Below, one piece after another: positions 57,093 through 64,000 of a DNA stretch of 64,000 nt. The notes under the pieces were generated by a model. It searched no databases. It saw only the letters and a list, made by a program, of their open reading frames with translations, and was not told the DNA's origin. The stretch is from Melioribacteraceae bacterium (GTDB lineage: Bacteria > Bacteroidota > Ignavibacteria > Ignavibacteriales > Melioribacteraceae). Numbering within the stretch: the first letter of the stretch is position 1; each line of letters opens with the position of its first letter. Location: positions 123,876 to 187,875 of the forward strand of contig JAIPBD010000008.1 of the NCBI GenBank assembly GCA_021739765.1. Direction: 5' to 3'. Made by a program: the position numbers and the translations under genes.

Positions 57093-58189
57093 AATAATTT
57101 CAGTTGTGTGTGCACGTCCGAACCTGCCTACCGCAGGCAGGCTTTATGAAAGTCGCACCGATTTGTCGTGAATTCTTAAAACACAAAGATAGAGTAAAAC
57201 ATTTAATTTGTCATACCGGTCAGCATTACGATCCCAAAATGTCTGATATTTTCTTTAATCAATTAGAATTACCCAAACCGGATTATTATCTTGGAGTTGG
57301 TTCTAGTTCTCATGCTGTTCAGACAGCAAAGATTATGATTGAGTTTGAACAGATATTAATCAAAGAACTACCTGATTTAGTGCTTGTAGTCGGTGATGTA
57401 AATAGTACGATTGCGTGCACCCTCACTGCTAAAAAATTGAATATTAAATGCGCACATGTGGAATCTGGATTGAGAAGTTTCGATTCTGAAATGCCCGAAG
57501 AAATAAACCGTATTCTCACTGATCGCATCTCGGATTATCTTTTCGTTACTGAAAAAAGTGGGGTAGAGAATTTAAATCGCGAAGGATTTTCAAAAGATAA
57601 AATATTTTTCGTCGGCAATACCATGATAGATAGTTTAAGCTATTATCTAAAAAAGTTATCTTCAGAGAATGGAGTTATTTCGGACTCTAACGAAAACTAT
57701 ATATTGGCTACACTACATCGACCCAGCAATGTTGATGATCCCGATAAATTAAAAAATCTTATTGATCTGCTAACTGAGCTCTCTCATAAAAGAAAAGTAA
57801 TATTTCCTATTCACCCAAGAACTAAGAAGATTTGTGACCAACATTCTTTACTAGGGAGTGATTCTGAAAATCTTAAGTTAATTGAACCCGCAAGTTACTT
57901 GGATTTTATTTCGTTGATGAAAAATGCTGAGTTAGTTATTACAGATAGTGGTGGTATACAAGAAGAAACTACTTTTCTTGGTGTTCAGTGTATTACCCTG
58001 AGAGAAAATACCGAAAGATCAATCACGATTGAAATAGGAACTAATCAATTATTAGGTCATGATCTTGATAAGGCAAAAGAAGCCGCACTGAATGTCCTTG
58101 CCGGAAATAAAAAGGATGGCCAAATTCCAGAGCTTTGGGATGGGAAAGCGGCTGAGAGGATAGTTGAAGTTTTGTTAGGAATAAAATAA
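57085..58189 (+). CDS. Non-hydrolysing UDP-GlcNAc 2-epimerase (WecB/WbpI type), frame broken near the start
   Basis: From 57146 the frame encodes a nearly full 2-epimerase: HTGQHYDPKMSD, VVGDVNSTIA, HVESGLRSFDSEMPEEINRILTD, ATLHRPSNVD and TDSGGIQEETTFLG. The expected N-terminus (KIISVVxARPN) is encoded from the ATG at 57085 in another frame. Between the Asn codon (57121-57123) and the Phe-Met-Lys codons (57143 on) lie 19 extra nucleotides that form a palindrome and shift the frame. Translation from the first ATG would stop after about 24 codons. Either the gene is a pseudogene, a shortened protein starts at 57146 or at a TTG at 57104, or the assembly has an error. With WbpA/B/D/E present, the WbpI reaction (UDP-GlcNAc3NAcA to UDP-ManNAc3NAcA) is a good guess; WecB activity is the alternative. 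Confidence 0.82.
57123..57141. repeat. 19-bp palindrome inserted in the 2-epimerase gene
   Basis: CCTGCCT (57123-57129) and AGGCAGG (57135-57141) are perfectly complementary around ACCGC. Removing the 19 nt at 57124-57142 restores the conserved PNFMK frame exactly. Confidence 0.85.
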
Positions 58190-58259
58190 CGTAGGTTAAG
58201 ATTAAGGCTCAGGTAGAGGTAAAGATAAAGGTAAAGCAGGGAATAGTTTGGGGTAGAGT

Positions 58260-58559
58260 ATGTATATGAGTTTTAAGGAAATGCCCGTCTGGGTGGATGC
58301 TATGAATGTGGCTGAAGAAGTTTTTAAGTTTTCAGAGGGATTCCCAAAGAAGGAAGATTATGGATTGACCTCCCAGCTAAGACGCGCAGCATTAAGCATT
58401 TCTGCAAATATTGCTGAAGCTTACGGTCGAAATCATACTCTGGATAAAATTAAATTTTATTATTATTCAAGGGGATCTGTATCGGAGACGCAAAGTCATA
58501 TTGAATACGGCAGAAGAATAGGTTATATAAATGCGAATATTGCAGAAAATTTAGATTAA
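58260..58559 (+). CDS. Four-helix bundle protein, C-terminally truncated
   Basis: 99 residues matching the S23/IVP-like family: MPVWVDAMNVAEEVFKFSEGFPKKEDYGLTSQLRRAALSISANIAEAYGR, then FYYYSRGSVSETQSHIEYG. The frame stops at TAA 58557-58559. Reading on in the same frame gives 18 more sensible residues (KLNKIYADLNKIISALR) before TGA, which look like the missing last helix. A single nonsense mutation probably shortened the protein. Function unknown. Confidence 0.78.
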   Translation: MYMSFKEMPVWVDAMNVAEEVFKFSEGFPKKEDYGLTSQLRRAALSISANIAEAYGRNHTLDKIKFYYYSRGSVSETQSHIEYGRRIGYINANIAENLD

Positions 58560-58792
58560 AAATTAAATAAAATTTATGCTGATTTGAATAAAATTATATC
58601 AGCATTGCGATGAGATTTTAATTTTGTGGTAGGAATTTTCTTATCCTCAACCTTAACCTTTGAATCTCAACCATAATATTAATCACAATTATAATCATTT
58701 GAAAAACAAATAAATCTAAATCACATTGTTACTCTGTTACTATGCTACTTTGTAACTCTGTCACTTTCAGACTCAATTTAAGGACTACAAAC

Positions 58793-59959
58793 ATGAACGT
58801 ACCATTATTAGACCTCAAAGCTCAGTATCAAACATTAAAACCAGAATTGGACAAAGCACTTATTGATTGCGCTGAATCCCAATACTTTATTCTTGGGCCT
58901 CAAGTAAAAGAAATGGAAGAACAATTTCAAGAGTATTTGGGTGTGAAACATGCTTTTGGTGTTTCATCCGGAACCGATGCTTTATTAATTGCTCTAATGG
59001 CAATTGATATTCAACCCGGCGATGAAGTTATTTTACCGACTTATTCATTTTTCGCGACTGCCGGTGTTGTTTCGAGATTAAACGCAGTTCCCGTATTTGT
59101 TGATTGTGATCCGGTATCATTTAACATTGATCCAAATCAGATTGAAGCAAAAATAACCGAAAAAACTAAGGCAATTATTCCGGTGCACCTTTACGGGCAG
59201 AGTGCCGATATGGAACCGATTATGGCGATTGCTAAAAAGCACAATCTGAAAGTCGTAGAAGACGGCGCTCAAGCGATCAGTACACAATACAAAGATGGTA
59301 AATGTGCCGGAACGATAGGGGATATTGGATGTTATTCATTTTTCCCGAGTAAAAATCTAGGTTGTTTTGGTGACGGCGGATTAGTTGTTACAAATGATGA
59401 TGATTTGGCGTATCAATTAAAAATCAAACGAGTGCATGGTGGTGACCCTAAATACTATCACAAAGTGATTGGTGGTAATTTTAGACTGGATGCCATTCAA
59501 GCGGCTGTGATTCAAGTAAAACTGCCTCATCTTGATAAATGGTCAGAAGGTAGAAGACAGAATGCAGCGATGTATACTAAATTGTTCATTGAGGCGGGAC
59601 TCTCGGAATCAGAAGGAATTCTTGAATTTACTGAAAATAATAAAGTCTTGTTACCAAAAGCTCTGTGGGCTGAGTCAGGTCATAAAAACTACCACATCTA
59701 TAATCAATACATAATTCGTGTCGATAAAAGGGATGAATTACAAAAATTCTTGAAGGAAAACGGGATTGGTTCAGAAGTGTACTATCCTGTTCCATTTCAC
59801 AGACAAGAATGTTTTGCAGATTTAAATCAAGTTGATTCTGACTACCCGGTAGCAAATTTTGCCGCTGAACATTCATTAGCTCTTCCTATTTATCCGGAAC
59901 TTTCGGGTGAGCAGTTAGAATATGTTGTTGAAAGGATTGGTGAGTTCTTGAATAGGTGA
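58793..59959 (+). CDS. wbpE: WbpE-like UDP-3-keto-GlcNAcA aminotransferase (DegT family)
   Basis: 388 residues from the ATG at 58793, with AAGGA about 8 nt upstream; a longer frame from 58742 adds an unlikely leader. PLLDLKAQYQTLKPEL, GVSSGTDALLIALMAI, VEDGAQAIST and the PLP Lys-187 in SFFPSKNLGCFGDGG are typical of WbpE/WlbC, which aminate C3 of UDP-GlcNAcA derivatives. With wbpA, wbpB and wbpD at the other end of the locus and the 2-epimerase just upstream, the pathway is complete. Confidence 0.88.
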   Translation: MNVPLLDLKAQYQTLKPELDKALIDCAESQYFILGPQVKEMEEQFQEYLGVKHAFGVSSGTDALLIALMAIDIQPGDEVILPTYSFFATAGVVSRLNAVPVFVDCDPVSFNIDPNQIEAKITEKTKAIIPVHLYGQSADMEPIMAIAKKHNLKVVEDGAQAISTQYKDGKCAGTIGDIGCYSFFPSKNLGCFGDGGLVVTNDDDLAYQLKIKRVHGGDPKYYHKVIGGNFRLDAIQAAVIQVKLPHLDKWSEGRRQNAAMYTKLFIEAGLSESEGILEFTENNKVLLPKALWAESGHKNYHIYNQYIIRVDKRDELQKFLKENGIGSEVYYPVPFHRQECFADLNQVDSDYPVANFAAEHSLALPIYPELSGEQLEYVVERIGEFLNR

Positions 59960-60007
59960 TATTGTAAGAAGAGAGGAGTGAAAAGTAAGAAGTAAGTAAA
60001 TCTAATT

Positions 60008-60403
60008 ATGGATAAACCTCATAGAAAGCTGAATGTATGGAAGAAATCTATATCTCTTGTGAAAGAGGTTTATGCAATAACATGTTCATTTCCTAAATCC
60101 GAAGAATATGGGCACAAGAATCAGATCAGAAGATGTTCTGTTTCAATCGCCGCTAATATAGCGGAAGGTAGTGCAAGAAAGACTACAAAAGATAAAATCC
60201 ATTTTTATATCATTTCAAGGGGATCAATTAGTGAACTAGATACATTGATCACAATTTCATTAGAACTGGGGTTTATTAATAATCTGCAATCTGACAGCGT
60301 AAATAAATCTGTAATTGAAATTGATAAAATGCTTTCTGGATTGATTAAGTCACTGGAAAATAAGTATAAGATTTCTCGCTTTTTTCATCTTACTTTTAAC
60401 TAA
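60008..60403 (+). CDS. Four-helix bundle protein (S23/IVP-like)
   Basis: 131 residues. KLNVWKKSISLVKEVYAITCSFPKSEEYGHKNQIRRCSVSIAANIAEGSARKTTKDKIHFYIISRGSISELDTLITIS is a full-length family match, longer than the truncated copy 1.5 kb upstream. The role is unknown; the family is suspected to bind RNA or partner proteins. It is followed by the tRNA. Confidence 0.87.
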   Translation: MDKPHRKLNVWKKSISLVKEVYAITCSFPKSEEYGHKNQIRRCSVSIAANIAEGSARKTTKDKIHFYIISRGSISELDTLITISLELGFINNLQSDSVNKSVIEIDKMLSGLIKSLENKYKISRFFHLTFN

Positions 60404-60456
60404 AAAGTTCTTGAAAAGAAGATTTATAAAGAGTAGCTTTACAGTCTATTTTTAAA

Positions 60457-60530
60457 GGGCCTATAGCTCAGTTGGTTAGAGCATCTGACTCATAATCAGA
60501 GGGTCGGTGGTTCGAGTCCATCTGGGCCCA
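60457..60530 (+). tRNA. tRNA with CAT anticodon (Met or lysidine-type Ile)
   Basis: Acceptor GGGCCTA pairs with TGGGCCC (one G-T). Anticodon stem TCTGA/TCAGA encloses CTCATAA with CAT at 60491-60493. The T-loop TTCGAGT is present. There is no initiator-type acceptor mismatch at position 1. Elongator tRNA-Met and tRNA-Ile2 (modified CAT) cannot be separated by eye. CCA is not encoded. Confidence 0.92.
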
Positions 60531-60600
60531 CATTCAATAAAGCCTCATTCACAGTTTTTGTGGGTGAGGTTTTTTAATTTAAAGTATAGCGAATATTTTA
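60513..60600 (+). repeat. 88-bp direct repeat, copy 1 (tRNA 3' end plus terminator)
   Basis: It starts in the T-loop of the tRNA and covers its last 18 nt and the terminator. It matches 60750-60837 with two mismatches; the first 74 bp are identical. Confidence 0.9.
60543..60575 (+). terminator. Rho-independent terminator after tRNA(CAT)
   Basis: An 11-bp stem CCTCATTCACA (60543-60553) / TGTGGGTGAGG (60559-60569), two G-T pairs, 5-nt loop, followed by six Ts. Confidence 0.9.
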
Positions 60601-60749
60601 ATAGTAATGTTGTTTTGAATCGAGCTCAGTTGCCTGTCCGCCGAGTATTGTATTAGAAATTATGGCGGAGTTAGACCACCACGCCAATTGAAAACAGCCG
60701 GAGTAGTTTCCCGCATGGAGTTTTAAATTAGCTTCTTCTGCGGGACACA
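60601..60749. other. 149-bp segment between the tRNA-end repeats
   Basis: Its composition is less AT-rich than its surroundings. It contains CCGCC...GGCGG inverted arms. An open minus-strand frame of 63 codons covers it and copy 2, but I do not recognise the translation and part of it is antisense tRNA. It could be the remnant of an integrated element or a rearranged fragment. Confidence 0.5.
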
Positions 60750-60837
60750 CGAGTCCATCTGGGCCCACATTCAATAAAGCCTCATTCACAGTTTTTGTGG
60801 GTGAGGTTTTTTAATTTAAAGTAGAGCGGATATTTTA
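60750..60837 (+). repeat. 88-bp direct repeat, copy 2
   Basis: Second copy, 237 bp downstream, includes the last 18 nt of the tRNA and an intact second terminator hairpin (60780-60812). The preceding bases do not match the tRNA body, so this is not a second tRNA gene. Confidence 0.9.
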
Positions 60838-60844
60838 TTTAAAG

Positions 60845-61181
60845 CAATTGGTGAATTTTCGGATTGACGGATTGACGGATTGACGGATTGACTGAATGGG
60901 GGATTTGGTGGATTTTTGAATTAGCGAATTAGCGAATTAGCGAATTAGCGAATTAGCGAATTGGGGAATTGGGGAATTGGGGAATTGGGGAATTTTCGGA
61001 TTGGCGGATTGGCGGATTGGCGGATTGACGGATTGATGAATGAGGGAATTAGGGAAATTTGGGATTGAAGGATTGGCGAATGGTGGAATGGAGGAATGAC
61101 TGAATGAGTGAATGAGTGAATTTGCTGATTGGAGAATAGGGCAATTGGGGAATTTTCGGATTGGCGGATTGACGAATTTGG
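60845..61181. repeat. Degenerate 8-bp tandem repeat array
   Basis: About 42 octamers fit GRATTRRC with little register loss. Homogeneous blocks include ggattgac x4 (60861-60892), gaattagc x5 (60918-60957), gaattggg x4 (60958-60989) and ggattggc x3 (60998-61021), then mixed variants to 61181. A single 1-nt shift occurs near 60917. The 8-bp unit rules out a conserved reading frame. Confidence 0.9.
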
Positions 61182-61515
61182 GGTGGTGAGGTTTTTTGGA
61201 AAGGGATGCTGAATCTCATGGAATTCGGAACTGGGAGAATTGTTTGAAGTCAGAGAAGGGGGAAAGATAAAAATAGAAGTTTAATCCAAAACGTAAACCG
61301 GTAATTGAGGTACGCGAAAGTTTTCAAAAAACATTCCGATTAACATTTCAAAAAGGAATTGTAATCTCAAATTACGATTCCAACGGCTCCATAAAATAAA
61401 TCATATATATCCTTTGCGCTTCCATCCGATATCATTTTTTAGAACCCGTATGGTTAATAATCAGTCTTGAAACCAATAATCAACCATTCTTAAATTCAAT
61501 TAATCGCGAAAACAC
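61182..61515. other. Gene-free stretch before the LacI gene
   Basis: I see no gene, RNA or strong hairpin here. It leads into the regulator's promoter region. Confidence 0.5.
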
Positions 61516-61527
61516 TTAAACGTTTAA
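61516..61527. promoter_or_regulatory. Distal LacI-family operator
   Basis: Perfect 12-bp palindrome TTAAACGTTTAA with a central CG, the style bound by LacI/GalR regulators. It is 107 bp (centre to centre) from the second site. Confidence 0.75.
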
Positions 61528-61586
61528 CTCACATCTCAAATAACAGATGTCGAATCTGCTTTATTATCATTGGTTTAAATAAAAAC

Positions 61587-61615
61587 TTGACAAAGGAAAT
61601 TTACTTTGTTAACTT
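61587..61615 (+). promoter_or_regulatory. Likely promoter of the LacI-family gene
   Basis: TTGACA at 61587-61592 and TAACTT at 61610-61615 are 17 bp apart. The expected transcription start falls in the proximal operator, consistent with repression. Confidence 0.5.
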
Positions 61616-61621
61616 AGTTCA

Positions 61622-61635
61622 GTTAAACGTTTAAC
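61622..61635. promoter_or_regulatory. Proximal LacI-family operator
   Basis: Perfect 14-bp palindrome GTTAAACGTTTAAC, ending 9 bp before the ATG of the regulator. Confidence 0.8.
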
Positions 61636-61644
61636 CGTGGAATT

Positions 61645-62664
61645 ATGAAATCAACCATTAAAGATGTTGCAAAAAAAGCCGGAGTATCAATTGCTACGGT
61701 TTCGCTCGTTATGCACAATCATAATAGAATTTCATCGGATACACGTAAAAAAGTTCAAAAAGCAATTAAAGACTTAAGTTATTTCCCTTCCAGATCGGCA
61801 TCAAATCTTGTATCCAAAAAAACCGGTAATATAGGTTTTATACTTACCGATGATCACTTTCTAAGGACCGAGCCATTTTATACACGAATATTTCTTGGAA
61901 CTGAGTTCGAAGCACGGGAAGGTGAGTTGTATATTTTGCTAACTACAATCAAATCGAATTTTTCTGAGGATGACCCATTACCCAGATTCATTCTGAACAA
62001 AAGTGTTGACGGCGTGATCATCGCCGGAAAGATTCCCAAAACACTGATTAACAGACTTACTTTATCAAATTTACCGATTGTATTTGTGGATTATATCGAT
62101 TCGAGTGGAAATTATCCCGTTGTTTTAATTGATAATATCCAGGGCGGAATTCTCGCGACAAATCATCTGATTAACTACGGCCATAAAAACATAGCGTTTA
62201 TCGGTGGAGATATCAAGCACCCCAGTATCAGCGAACGATTGATCGGCTATAAAAAGGCTTTAGATACGGCAGGAATTAATCCCGATCCGAATATTATTTC
62301 TACATCGTACCCTTATCCCGATAGACAAAACGGTTACACCAGCGCAAAGGAATTATTCAGTAAAAACAAGAATATTACCGCAATATTTGCATGTAACGAC
62401 GCGATGGCAATAGGAGCGATGCATTATTTAAAGGATGCCGGATATGGGATTCCCGAAGAAGTTTCGATAATCGGCTTCGATGATGTTGAAGCTGATTTAA
62501 TGCTTGAACCTCCGCTTACTACAGTTAGGGTGCCCAAAATTGAACTTGGCGCCGAAGCTTTCAGATTGATGAAAAGTGTTCTTGAAGGAAAGAGCCTTTC
62601 CGCTAAGAAAATACTTGTTCCGGTTGAATTGATAGTGAGAAAGTCAACCCGGGATTTAAATTGA
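61645..62664 (+). CDS. LacI/GalR-family transcriptional regulator
   Basis: 339 residues. The DNA-binding helix-turn-helix with hinge helix lies at residues 3-60 (TIKDVAKKAGVSIATVSLVMH, then LSYFPSRSASNLVSKKT). The periplasmic-binding-like effector domain follows (NIGFILTDD..., AIFACNDAMAIGAMHYLKDAG, VSIIGFDDVEADLMLEPPLTTVRVP). Two matching palindromic operators upstream suggest autoregulation together with the dehydrogenase gene, which overlaps by 4 nt, and the secreted protein after it. The inducer is probably a sugar or its phosphate. Confidence 0.93.
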   Translation: MKSTIKDVAKKAGVSIATVSLVMHNHNRISSDTRKKVQKAIKDLSYFPSRSASNLVSKKTGNIGFILTDDHFLRTEPFYTRIFLGTEFEAREGELYILLTTIKSNFSEDDPLPRFILNKSVDGVIIAGKIPKTLINRLTLSNLPIVFVDYIDSSGNYPVVLIDNIQGGILATNHLINYGHKNIAFIGGDIKHPSISERLIGYKKALDTAGINPDPNIISTSYPYPDRQNGYTSAKELFSKNKNITAIFACNDAMAIGAMHYLKDAGYGIPEEVSIIGFDDVEADLMLEPPLTTVRVPKIELGAEAFRLMKSVLEGKSLSAKKILVPVELIVRKSTRDLN

Positions 62665-63704
62665 TTGCAGCAGTTCTAAATAAAATAAAAAATTTTGAAG
62701 TTCGAGAGGATTATCCGATTCCAAAATTAGAGAAGGATGACGTATTGGTACAAGTCGCTTATTGCGGAATATGCGGAACGGACAAACTCATTTATGATGG
62801 TAATTTTGAGGTAAAAATGCCCATTGTTACCGGTCATGAATATTCAGGGACAATAGTTGATATCGGAGCCGGTTTAGGCGGATTTAGAATAGATGATAAA
62901 GTCGCGGTTAACCCGAATATTCATTGTGGATATTGCAGGATGTGTAAAGTAGGGAAAATTCAATTTTGTTTGAATCACAAGGCTTTGGGCGTAACCGAAA
63001 ATGGCGGGTTCGCCGAATTTTCCGCTGTCCCGGTTTCACAACTTTATGGTTTATCTGCTGATACTGATTTATCAGTCGCCGCATTTGCCGAGCCGTTATC
63101 CTGTTGTTTGCGTGGAATGGAACACGCGAAAATTAAGCATGGTGAATCGGTTGTAATTGTCGGAGGCGGTTCGATCGGACAAATTATGCTTCAACTCGCG
63201 AAAAACTCGGCGGCCTCGAAAGTTTTATTAGTTGAACCCATCGAGAGCAAACGACGATTAGCTTTAGAACTTGGCGCAGATTTATCTTTGGATCCTTTTG
63301 AGGATAAATTCTTGAATCAATTTTACAACTTCACGAACGGGGGAGCGGATGTCGTGATCGAATGTGTCGGTAAAAAAGAAGCTGTGGAGTTGACGGTTGA
63401 TCTTGCGGCTAAAGGTGGTAGAGTCGTAATATTCGGATTAACTCACAAAAATGAAAAAGCAACTTTCGATCTAAATAAATTATTCAACAAAGAAATTCAA
63501 ATTAATAATTCTTTTCTTAATCCATTTACTTTCCAACAAGCTATAGATCTTATCTCGGAGAACAAACTTCCTCTCTCAATACTAATTTCCAAACAGACGG
63601 AAATTTCTTCAATTTCGGATGCGTTCGACTCATCTGAAAATTCTTTTTTAATAAAGCAACAAATATTCACAAAACCTAGGAGCGACTATGAAACAAAAAT
63701 CTAA
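62661..63704 (+). CDS. Zinc-dependent medium-chain dehydrogenase (sorbitol/threonine DH-like)
   Basis: 347 residues. Catalytic zinc ligands Cys-38 (CGICGTD) and His-59/Glu-60 (GHE), structural zinc cysteines at 89, 92, 95 and 103, and a Rossmann motif VIVGGGSIGQ at about 165-174. This is the layout of polyol and L-threonine dehydrogenases that oxidise a secondary alcohol with NAD(P). The TTG start overlaps the regulator's stop (TTGA), so the two are coupled. A role in catabolism of a sugar alcohol or uronate released by the secreted downstream product is plausible. Confidence 0.9.
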   Translation: MIAAVLNKIKNFEVREDYPIPKLEKDDVLVQVAYCGICGTDKLIYDGNFEVKMPIVTGHEYSGTIVDIGAGLGGFRIDDKVAVNPNIHCGYCRMCKVGKIQFCLNHKALGVTENGGFAEFSAVPVSQLYGLSADTDLSVAAFAEPLSCCLRGMEHAKIKHGESVVIVGGGSIGQIMLQLAKNSAASKVLLVEPIESKRRLALELGADLSLDPFEDKFLNQFYNFTNGGADVVIECVGKKEAVELTVDLAAKGGRVVIFGLTHKNEKATFDLNKLFNKEIQINNSFLNPFTFQQAIDLISENKLPLSILISKQTEISSISDAFDSSENSFLIKQQIFTKPRSDYETKI

Positions 63705-64000
63705 CTTTCCAAGAATGTGGACATGGATGATAATACTCATTCTATCCGCAATTTCAATCCCTTTGCAAGCGCAAAGCGGTATCAACGAGTTCGGCAGTTT
63801 TGAGCAGGACAGTCCGTCATATTGGAGTAAAGGATCAGAACCGGCAGGAGCCACATTAACCTGGGCATATGATGAGTCGGTGAGTTTAGGCAGATCATTA
63901 AAGATAGAAAAAGCAGCTACAAGTGAAGCGGCAGTCTGGCAATCAGACAATATGTGTGATATCTGGAGTCCGATTCACAATAAAGATGTAGATCTGAAAT
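63688..64000 (+). CDS. Secreted protein, N-terminal part (cut by window end)
   Basis: The ATG at 63688 has AGGAG 6 nt upstream and overlaps the dehydrogenase gene by 17 nt. The frame stays open to the window end (104 codons). Residues 1-27 form a signal peptide (basic start, hydrophobic core, then PLQAQ before SG). The mature part, INEFGSFEQDSPSYWSKGSEPAGATLTWAYDESVSLGRSLKIEKA, resembles the start of carbohydrate-binding or glycoside-hydrolase-associated beta-sandwich domains in secreted Bacteroidota/Ignavibacteria proteins. It is likely controlled by the LacI regulator. Confidence 0.75.
   Translation, partial: MKQKSNFPRMWTWMIILILSAISIPLQAQSGINEFGSFEQDSPSYWSKGSEPAGATLTWAYDESVSLGRSLKIEKAATSEAAVWQSDNMCDIWSPIHNKDVDLK

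Noticed and set aside
60750-60767. Second tRNA gene
   Set aside because: Only the last 18 nt of the tRNA are duplicated; no acceptor 5' strand, D-arm or anticodon arm precedes them.
60598-60789. 63-codon minus-strand frame between the tRNA-end repeats
   Set aside because: Its first part is antisense tRNA and terminator-adjacent repeat; the remainder is unrecognised. Kept only as a non-coding segment of interest.
60845-61181. Possible CRISPR array in the short repeat region
   Set aside because: Units are 8 bp with no unique spacers and no cas genes nearby; it is a tandem minisatellite.
63648-63950. 100-codon minus-strand frame at the window end
   Set aside because: Antisense to the dehydrogenase end and to the signal-peptide gene starting at 63688, which has a good ribosome binding site.

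Overview
The window (low GC, AT-rich) looks like a chromosomal surface-polysaccharide locus from a member of the Ignavibacteria or the wider Bacteroidota/Chlorobiota group. This placement is an inference. It rests on three four-helix-bundle (S23/IVP-like) proteins, a Bacteroidota-style sugar transferase with a methyltransferase-like N-terminal part, a Wzi-like outer-membrane barrel, a DUF3417-type glycogen phosphorylase, many TTG starts, and families of short interspersed palindromes. No rRNA or ribosomal-protein gene is present to confirm it.

Layout. 0-4.6 kb: M50B-like membrane protease, tRNA-Val(TAC), alpha-glucan phosphorylase and an unknown acidic protein. 4.97-6.61 kb: an IS1182-family insertion sequence placed inside a palindrome. 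6.7-12.7 kb: WbpA, WbpB and WbpD homologues (UDP-diacetamido-uronic acid pathway) with an embedded MntA/HepT-type toxin-antitoxin pair, a repeat-filled spacer, and a WbpP-like UDP-GlcNAc 4-epimerase carrying an unusual internal insertion. 12.9-51.6 kb: a nearly gapless plus-strand run of about 36 genes. It encodes a UDP-glucuronate 4-epimerase, a Wzy-like protein, a CDP-3,6-dideoxyhexose set (RfbF, G, H, a reductase, a 5-epimerase-like cupin, an aminotransferase), an AlgD-like dehydrogenase, LegB/LegC, a Wzx flippase, about eight glycosyltransferases, acetyltransferases, methyltransferases, three asparagine-synthetase-like proteins, an ATP-grasp ligase and two FemAB/GNAT-like proteins. 51.6-60.4 kb: sugar transferase (likely initiating enzyme), Wzi-like barrel, a second O-antigen ligase/polymerase on the minus strand, a WecB/WbpI-type 2-epimerase whose start is broken by a palindromic insertion, a WbpE-like aminotransferase and two small four-helix-bundle genes. 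60.4-61.6 kb: tRNA(CAT), a duplicated tRNA 3' end plus terminator, and a long degenerate 8-bp tandem repeat. 61.6-64 kb: a LacI-type regulator with two perfect operator palindromes, a zinc alcohol dehydrogenase and the start of a secreted protein.

Working model. The flanks carry a complete WbpA-B-E-D-I route to UDP-ManNAc(3NAc)A split into two halves about 47 kb apart. The AT-rich interior supplies strain-variable sugars, the transferases that assemble them, and Wzx/Wzy export. The sugar transferase would load the first sugar on the lipid carrier, Wzx would flip the unit, Wzy-like proteins would polymerise or ligate it, and the Wzi-like barrel would help hold it at the surface. The most unusual features are the cluster of amide-forming enzymes (three AsnB-like, one ATP-grasp, two FemAB-like), the CDP-dideoxy-sugar branch with a reductase lacking its ferredoxin domain, and short palindromes that have entered coding sequences.
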